DNA from: Actinomycetota bacterium
Lineage (GTDB): Bacteria > Actinomycetota > Actinomycetes > S36-B12 > UBA5976
Length of the DNA stretch: 6,207 bases
Direction: 5' to 3'
Assembly (NCBI GenBank): GCA_947486505.1
Contig: CANKTT010000085.1
Location: forward strand, 1 to 6,207
Numbering within the stretch: the first letter of the stretch is position 1; each line of letters opens with the position of its first letter. A program made the translations under genes and the position numbers. Of this stretch, positions 1 to 6,207 are shown piece by piece. The notes below the pieces were generated by a model. It ran no database searches. It saw nothing but the letters and a program-made list of their open reading frames with translations, and was not told where the DNA came from.

Positions 1-17
1 ATAACAGGAGACACGAC

Positions 18-317
18 GTGTCGGTCAACATTAAGCCACTTGAGGATCGCATCCTCGTTCAGTCACTAGAAGCCGAGCAGACCACCGCTTCAGGTTTGGT
101 AATCCCAGATACTGCAAAGGAAAAGCCACAAGAGGGCAAGGTCGTCGCAGTAGGGCCAGGTCGTTTCGATGAAGACGGCGAAAAGCGCATTCCGCTTGAC
201 GTTAAAGTCGGCGACGTAGTTATCTACTCCAAGTACGGCGGCACCGAAGTTAAGTACAACGGTGTTGAATACCTACTTCTTGGCGCTCGCGACATTCTCG
301 CAATCGTCGAAAAATAA
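18..317 (+). CDS. groES: Co-chaperonin GroES (Hsp10)
   Basis: GroES is the cytoplasmic heptameric lid of the GroEL chamber. The 99-residue product is full length for the family. It shows the N-terminal strand [10 protein letters not shown], a mobile loop around residues 17-35 ending in [13 protein letters not shown] that contacts GroEL, the [10 protein letters not shown] segment at 39-48, and the C-terminal [15 protein letters not shown]...DILAIVEK. The start is GTG, chosen because an AGGAG ribosome site lies at 6-10 with a seven-base spacer and the protein begins as family members do. groEL follows after 78 bases on the same strand. Only 17 bases upstream are visible, so the promoter and any HrcA/CIRCE heat-shock operator lie outside the window. 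The identity is not in doubt. Confidence 0.98.
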   Translation: MSVNIKPLEDRILVQSLEAEQTTASGLVIPDTAKEKPQEGKVVAVGPGRFDEDGEKRIPLDVKVGDVVIYSKYGGTEVKYNGVEYLLLGARDILAIVEK

Positions 318-326
318 AAATCTCAA

Positions 327-369
327 GCTAACGCCCCGATCGTTTACGTCGGGGCGTTAGCAACTTTTT
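327..369 (+). terminator. Terminator-like hairpin between groES and groEL
   Basis: A perfect 13-bp stem pairs 327-339 (GCTAACGCCCCGA) with 349-361 (TCGGGGCGTTAGC) around a nine-base loop, and a run of five T lies at 365-369 three bases beyond the stem. This is the form of an intrinsic terminator. Because it lies inside what should be one operon, it may be a partial terminator that reduces groEL relative to groES, a processing or stability element, or the end of a groES-only transcript. No convincing second promoter was found between it and groEL. Confidence 0.7.
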
Positions 370-371
370 GA

Positions 372-2099
<1,728 letters not shown>

Positions 2100-2114
2100 C
2101 GTTCAAAAAAAATT

Positions 2115-2160
2115 AAAAACAAAACAAAACCCCCGGACAATGTCCGGGGGTTTTGTTTTT
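2115..2160. terminator. Strong bidirectional terminator between groEL and whiB3
   Basis: A perfect 18-bp stem joins 2121-2138 to 2142-2159 across the loop AAT. The core is CCCCCGGAC/GTCCGGGGG, flanked by an A-rich arm on the left and TTTTGTTTTT on the right. On the plus strand the T-rich arm ends groEL transcripts. Read on the minus strand the A-rich left side becomes a T-tract, ending whiB3 transcripts. The position between two convergent genes supports use in both directions. Confidence 0.95.
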
Positions 2161-2171
2161 AACTCTTTAGA

Positions 2172-2471
2172 TTAAGAAGAGATGCGGTTTGCGCGAGCTT
2201 GACGTGCGTAGTGCGCTTCACGATCCTCTTCGCTCATACCGCCCCATACGCCGTATGGTTCGCGGGCTTTTAGAGCGTGATCTCGGCACTGCGCAAGAAC
2301 CGGACATGCTGCACAAATTGCTTTGGCAGTTGATACTCGACGCTCTCGAGCCGATCCACGTTCGCCATCTGGGTGGTAGAAAATATCTGAATCTAAGCCA
2401 CGGCAAGCTGAGTGCAGCTGCCAATCCCAGAAGTCTGCATTTGGACCAGGCAATCTAGATAGATCAGCCAT
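2172..2471 (-). CDS. whiB3: WhiB-family [4Fe-4S] transcription regulator, WhiB3/WhiD type
   Basis: WhiB-like proteins are small actinobacterial regulators that hold a redox- and NO-sensitive [4Fe-4S] cluster and act with the primary sigma factor. This 99-residue protein has the four cluster cysteines at 23, 53, 56 and 62 (C-x29-C-x2-C-x5-C) and the GVWGG turn at 74-78, followed by a basic C-terminal end. The LPGPNAD start, WQL, CRG-DS and HPDGERG-AR stretches and the EPYGVWGGMSE segment match the WhiB3 (Mycobacterium) / WhiD (Streptomyces) branch as remembered, rather than WhiB1 or WhiB2. The ATG is preceded by a strong GGGAGG site at 2483-2478, six bases away. It is convergent with groEL and divergent from the MerR gene, and its place between groEL1 and guaB matches that branch. 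Confidence 0.95.
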   Translation of the reverse strand: MADLSRLPGPNADFWDWQLHSACRGLDSDIFYHPDGERGSARERRVSTAKAICAACPVLAQCRDHALKAREPYGVWGGMSEEDREAHYARQARANRISS

Positions 2472-2507
2472 TTGGTTCCTCCCAATAGGTTCGTACGTTA
2501 TGTCCCC

Positions 2508-2536
2508 ACTCTAGAACCGCTTCATAAGTTGGTCAA
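2508..2536 (-). promoter_or_regulatory. Predicted whiB3 promoter
   Basis: On the minus strand a TTGACC -35 box (2536-2531) and a TAGAGT -10 box (2513-2508) are separated by exactly 17 bases. This fits a housekeeping sigma factor and the actinobacterial -10 pattern TAnnnT. Transcription would start near 2503-2501, giving an untranslated leader of about 30 bases that contains the GGGAGG ribosome site. Confidence 0.7.
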
Positions 2537-2543
2537 GCAACTT
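2526..2543. promoter_or_regulatory. 18-bp dyad operator candidate over divergent -35 boxes
   Basis: AAGTTG (2526-2531) and CAACTT (2538-2543) form a perfect inverted repeat with a six-base spacer, GTCAAG. The dyad covers the whiB3 -35 box (2531-2536, minus strand) and the predicted merR -35 box (2529-2534, plus strand). A dimeric DNA-binding protein here would block both promoters. The MerR-type protein encoded next to it is the natural candidate, but binding is inference. Confidence 0.5.
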
Positions 2544-2557
2544 TACTGAATTATTTT
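2529..2557 (+). promoter_or_regulatory. Candidate promoter of the MerR/B12 regulator gene
   Basis: TTGGTC (2529-2534) and TATTTT (2552-2557) are separated by 17 bases. The match is weaker than that of the divergent whiB3 promoter, with which its -35 box overlaps by four bases. If used, transcription would begin near 2564 and leave a leader of about 85 bases before the ATG at 2649. The 17-base spacer is not the 19-20 bases of classical MerR-activated promoters, which would suit repression rather than activation. Confidence 0.4.
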
Positions 2558-2588
2558 TGGCGCGTTTTGAGTCGTTTTGCCTGAAATC

Positions 2589-2642
2589 CCCATTGTTTAT
2601 GGGAACTCCTTGATTCTCAAGGTGCAGAATGCCCAAAGGGGC
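2589..2642 (+). promoter_or_regulatory. Three small hairpins in the merR leader, the last covering the ribosome site
   Basis: Three short inverted repeats follow in series: CCCAT/ATGGG (2589-2593 with 2599-2603), CCTTGA/TCAAGG (2608-2613 with 2617-2622) and GCCC/GGGC (2631-2634 with 2639-2642). The third includes part of GGGG at 2638-2641, the ribosome site seven bases before the ATG at 2649, so it could weakly limit translation. It is far too short for a cobalamin riboswitch. Each stem is small and chance remains possible. Confidence 0.35.
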
Positions 2643-2648
2643 GAAAGA

Positions 2649-3614
2649 ATGAGTCACATGTCACAGCGCGCGCCTCAGGTCGAGATCGGCCTAACCGTTG
2701 CCGCCGTGGCCCGTCGGATTGGAATCGCGCCAGCAACACTGCGGACCTGGGACCGACGGTATGGCCTTGGACCAAGTGTCCATGTAGCAGGTTCGCACCG
2801 CCGCTACTCCGCTATCGATGTGGCCCGGATAGATCTGATGCGCAAATTGATGCTCAACGGCGTACTGCCAAGCGAAGCCGCAAAGACTGCTCTGGTCCAA
2901 GAAGTCATCCCAGCCAATTTGGCTGCCGAAACAACTTCGACGCCGTCGTTGCACTTAGTAACAGAAGCTGAAGGCCAAACCGACAATGTCATTGCACTAG
3001 ATAGTCCTAAAGCGATCATCCGATCTTTAAATCGCGCGGCCGCGGCTTTAGATGCCAGCGGTTGTGACCAGATTATTTCTAATTCTTTAGACAGCCATGG
3101 CGTGGTCTGGACTTGGGAAAATGTGTTGATTCCGGTACTGGTAGCTCTTGGTGAAAAGTGGGAACAAACTGGCGAAGGTGTTGAACAGGAACATCTGATT
3201 GCGGAATCAGTAACAGGGCTTTTTCGTAATCTAGCCAATTCAGTAACTGAGCCAGAGAATGCTCGTCCGGTCCTATTAGCCTGCGCTCCACACGAACTTC
3301 ATACGATTCCGATGTATGCAATTGCGGCTGGACTAGCCGAGCAAAACATCGCAAGCAGAGTTCTTGGTGCTCGCATGCCAGCTGAAGCACTTGCCACTGC
3401 AGCCAAGAAGATCGGTCCAAGTGCAATTGCGGTTTGGTCACAAACTCAAGGAACTGCTGACATCACCATTTGGGATTCGGTAGAACCGATGCGCCCAGCG
3501 CCATTGCTTATGTCTGTGGGCCCAGGCTGGCAACCAGATCTGCCTGCAGGCGTAGTTAAGCCACTTGATTTCACCAGCACTTTGATTGCCTTAGCTGCAG
3601 CCTCAGGGCGTTAA
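2649..3614 (+). CDS. MerR-type regulator with cobalamin-binding domain (CarH/LitR-like)
   Basis: The 321-residue product has a MerR winged-helix DNA-binding domain at about 15-80 (LTVAAVARRIGIAPATLRTW, then RRYGL and HRRYS), a linker, a helical-bundle domain at about 118-200 and a Rossmann-like B12 domain at about 205-318. In the bundle Trp171 and Glu181-His182 form W-x9-EH, the motif that caps the adenosyl group in CarH photoreceptors. In the B12 domain E-L-H-T-I-P (Glu216, His218) stands at the DxHxxG/ExHxxG cobalt-ligand motif, with Pro for Gly; the later SxL and GG motifs appear as Ser264-Gln-Thr and GPG at 291-293. Binding of adenosylcobalamin through His218 is likely; light sensing is possible but unproven. 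The ATG at 2649 is chosen for its GGGG site; an upstream in-frame TTG at 2577 would add 24 non-conserved residues. Confidence 0.9.
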   Translation: MSHMSQRAPQVEIGLTVAAVARRIGIAPATLRTWDRRYGLGPSVHVAGSHRRYSAIDVARIDLMRKLMLNGVLPSEAAKTALVQEVIPANLAAETTSTPSLHLVTEAEGQTDNVIALDSPKAIIRSLNRAAAALDASGCDQIISNSLDSHGVVWTWENVLIPVLVALGEKWEQTGEGVEQEHLIAESVTGLFRNLANSVTEPENARPVLLACAPHELHTIPMYAIAAGLAEQNIASRVLGARMPAEALATAAKKIGPSAIAVWSQTQGTADITIWDSVEPMRPAPLLMSVGPGWQPDLPAGVVKPLDFTSTLIALAAASGR

Positions 3615-3637
3615 GCAATAAGAATATTGCGCTTTTT
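3615..3637 (+). terminator. Weak intrinsic terminator after the MerR gene
   Basis: GCAATA (3615-3620) and TATTGC (3625-3630) form a 6-bp stem with an AGAA loop beginning right after the stop codon. Five T at 3633-3637 follow two bases later. The stem is short and AT-rich, so termination is probably partial and some transcripts may run on into guaB. Confidence 0.45.
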
Positions 3638-3663
3638 GGCCGCAGGCTGATCCGCGATAACCT
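3636..3663 (+). promoter_or_regulatory. Tentative guaB promoter
   Basis: TTGGCC (3636-3641) and TAACCT (3658-3663) are separated by 16 bases. The -10 fits only the loose actinobacterial TAnnnT pattern. A start near 3670 would give a leader of about 60 bases that opens with the hairpin at 3672-3688. The call is weak and depends mainly on the expectation that guaB has its own promoter. Confidence 0.25.
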
Positions 3664-3717
3664 TAGGCAATTCACCTTTTTTAGGTGACTATCGCCAGCA
3701 GTTACCAGCTTGATCAG
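3647..3717 (+). promoter_or_regulatory. Nested inverted repeats in the guaB leader
   Basis: Three complementary pairs are nested inside one another: CTGATC (3647-3652) with GATCAG (3712-3717), GCGATA (3654-3659) with TATCGC (3690-3695), and TCACCT (3672-3677) with AGGTGA (3683-3688) around five T. The outermost right arm ends four bases before the GGGG ribosome site (3721-3724) of guaB. ACCT at 3660-3663 offers an alternative partner for AGGT. This could be a folded leader or overlapping DNA operators. It matches no riboswitch class I can recognise. Confidence 0.4.
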
Positions 3718-3720
3718 TAA

Positions 3721-5223
<1,503 letters not shown>

Positions 5224-5232
5224 GGGAGAAAA

Positions 5233-6207
5233 ATGTCAGACGTGGAAATCGGTAGAAGTAAGCGGGCCCGCGCCACTTACTCATTTGATGATGTCTCGTT
5301 AGTACCGAGTCGTCGGACTCGAGATGATGAACTCGTCTCATTGGATTGGAAGATTGACGCATATTCATTTAGTCATCCAATTATTGCGGCTCCCATGGAC
5401 TCAGTTGTATCACCTGCTTCTGCTGCAACTTTTGCTGCAAGCGGTGGCCTAGCAATTTTGAATCTTGAAGGTGTTTGGACTAGGTACGAAGATCCAACAG
5501 GTGTCCTTAATGACATTGCCGGTCTTGATACCAAGGGAGCAACTGCCAAGTTACAAGAAATTTATGCAAAGCCAATCAAGCCCGAATTGATCGCAGCTCG
5601 AATTCAAGAAATGCGTGCCTCGGGAATTACTGTCGCAGGTGCACTGAGTCCACAGCGCACCGCACAGTTCGCCAAGCAGGTAGTTGAAGCCGGAGTAGAT
5701 ATCTTTGTTATCCGCGGAACAACGGTAAGTGCTGAACATGTAAGCAATAACGGTGAGTCATTAAATCTCAAGGAATTCATTTACCAACTAGATGTTCCCG
5801 TTATCGTTGGCGGATGCGCAACTTATACGGCTGCGCTGCACTTGATGCGCACAGGCGCAGCAGGTGTTCTAGTTGGATTTGGCGGTGGCGCCGCACATAC
5901 AACTCTTGACGTACTTGGTGTGCGAGTTCCAATGGCTAGTGCAGTCGCAGATGTTGCTGCCGCTCGTCGTGATTACCTAGATGAATCTGGTGGTCGCTAC
6001 GTTTCTGTTATTGCTGATGGTTCGATGGGTCGAAGTGGAGACGTATCGAAGGCAATAGCTTTGGGCGCAGATGCAGTAGTAGTTGGCTCAACATTTGCTC
6101 GAGCTACAGATTCACCAGGTCGCGGTAAGCACTGGGGGATTGAAGCTACTCACTTAGAACTTCCGCGAGGTGAACTTGTGGATCTTGGTATCACTGGAAC
6201 TTTGAGC
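5233..6207 (+). CDS. guaB3: GuaB3, IMP dehydrogenase-related protein (3' end cut off)
   Basis: The frame is open from ATG 5233 to the window edge, giving 325 residues, roughly 50 short of the usual family length as I recall it. The fold is the IMP dehydrogenase barrel (TYSFDDVSLVPS at 15-26, HPIIAAPMDSV at 48-58, IADGSMGRSGD at 260-270), but CBS domains are absent, as expected for GuaB3. Aligned without gaps to the upstream GuaB, the catalytic Cys308 is replaced by His222 in GFGGGAAHTT, and the Arg after the Thr pair by Leu225. As a dehydrogenase it is therefore probably inactive; actinobacterial GuaB3 proteins are described as lacking a demonstrated role beside GuaB2. The stretch SAVADVAAARRDYLDESGGR supports the actinobacterial branch. 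GGGGAG at 5223-5228 overlaps the guaB stop codon, so translation is likely coupled. Confidence 0.95.
   Translation, partial: MSDVEIGRSKRARATYSFDDVSLVPSRRTRDDELVSLDWKIDAYSFSHPIIAAPMDSVVSPASAATFAASGGLAILNLEGVWTRYEDPTGVLNDIAGLDTKGATAKLQEIYAKPIKPELIAARIQEMRASGITVAGALSPQRTAQFAKQVVEAGVDIFVIRGTTVSAEHVSNNGESLNLKEFIYQLDVPVIVGGCATYTAALHLMRTGAAGVLVGFGGGAAHTTLDVLGVRVPMASAVADVAAARRDYLDESGGRYVSVIADGSMGRSGDVSKAIALGADAVVVGSTFARATDSPGRGKHWGIEATHLELPRGELVDLGITGTLS

Noticed and set aside
327..361. Inter-cistronic inverted repeat as a CIRCE (HrcA) operator
   Set aside because: The spacer of nine fits, but the arms do not match TTAGCACTC/GAGTGCTAA, and the element follows groES rather than preceding it.
2189..2458. 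Plus-strand open frame of 89 codons opposite whiB3
   Set aside because: Antisense shadow of a clear WhiB protein with conserved cysteines.
2577..2648. TTG start giving a 24-residue N-terminal extension of the MerR protein
   Set aside because: No ribosome site precedes it, the extension lies outside the DNA-binding domain, and the ATG at 2649 has GGGG at a good distance.
2564..2648. Cobalamin riboswitch before the MerR/B12 gene
   Set aside because: The leader is far too short and no B12-box-like sequence is visible.
2804..3441. Minus-strand open frames of 144 and 120 codons opposite the MerR/B12 gene
   Set aside because: They overlap each other and a well-supported regulator, and show no recognisable motif.

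Overview
The window reads as chromosomal core DNA from an actinobacterium of moderate, not high, GC. The evidence is a WhiB-family iron-sulfur regulator of the WhiB3/WhiD type, a GroEL1-type chaperonin with a histidine-rich tail beside groES, and a guaB gene followed by an actinobacterial-type guaB3. Codon use is mixed at third positions, unlike Streptomyces or Mycobacterium. A streamlined freshwater actinobacterium (acI / Nanopelagicales type) would fit, but that placement is inference and was not tested by any search.

Layout. Bases 18-2024 carry groES and groEL on the plus strand, separated by a 78-base gap that holds a strong terminator-like hairpin. Bases 2025-2171 are an unusually structured convergent intergenic region. 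It holds a hairpin whose loop contains the groEL stop codon, an imperfect copy of that segment exactly 70 bases downstream, and a perfect 18-bp bidirectional terminator. whiB3/whiD lies on the minus strand (2172-2471). A divergent control region (2472-2648) separates it from a plus-strand gene for a MerR-type regulator with a cobalamin-binding module (2649-3614). After a 115-base leader with nested complementary segments come guaB (3730-5223) and guaB3 (5233 to the window edge, incomplete).

How the parts fit. groES/groEL form a chaperonin pair and guaB/guaB3 a guanine-nucleotide unit. The neighbourhood of groES-groEL1, whiB3/whiD and guaB-guaB3 resembles the arrangement known in Mycobacterium and Streptomyces, where other regulators (a sigma factor, BldM) sit between whiB3/whiD and guaB. 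Here that slot is filled by a CarH/LitR-like protein carrying the W-x9-EH motif of adenosylcobalamin photoreceptors. A perfect 18-bp dyad lies over the overlapping -35 boxes of the predicted divergent whiB3 and merR promoters. The most interesting hypothesis is therefore a B12- (possibly light-) sensing repressor that controls itself and an iron-sulfur redox regulator through one shared operator. No mobile element, CRISPR array, tRNA or rRNA was seen, and no intergenic stretch exceeds 300 bases.
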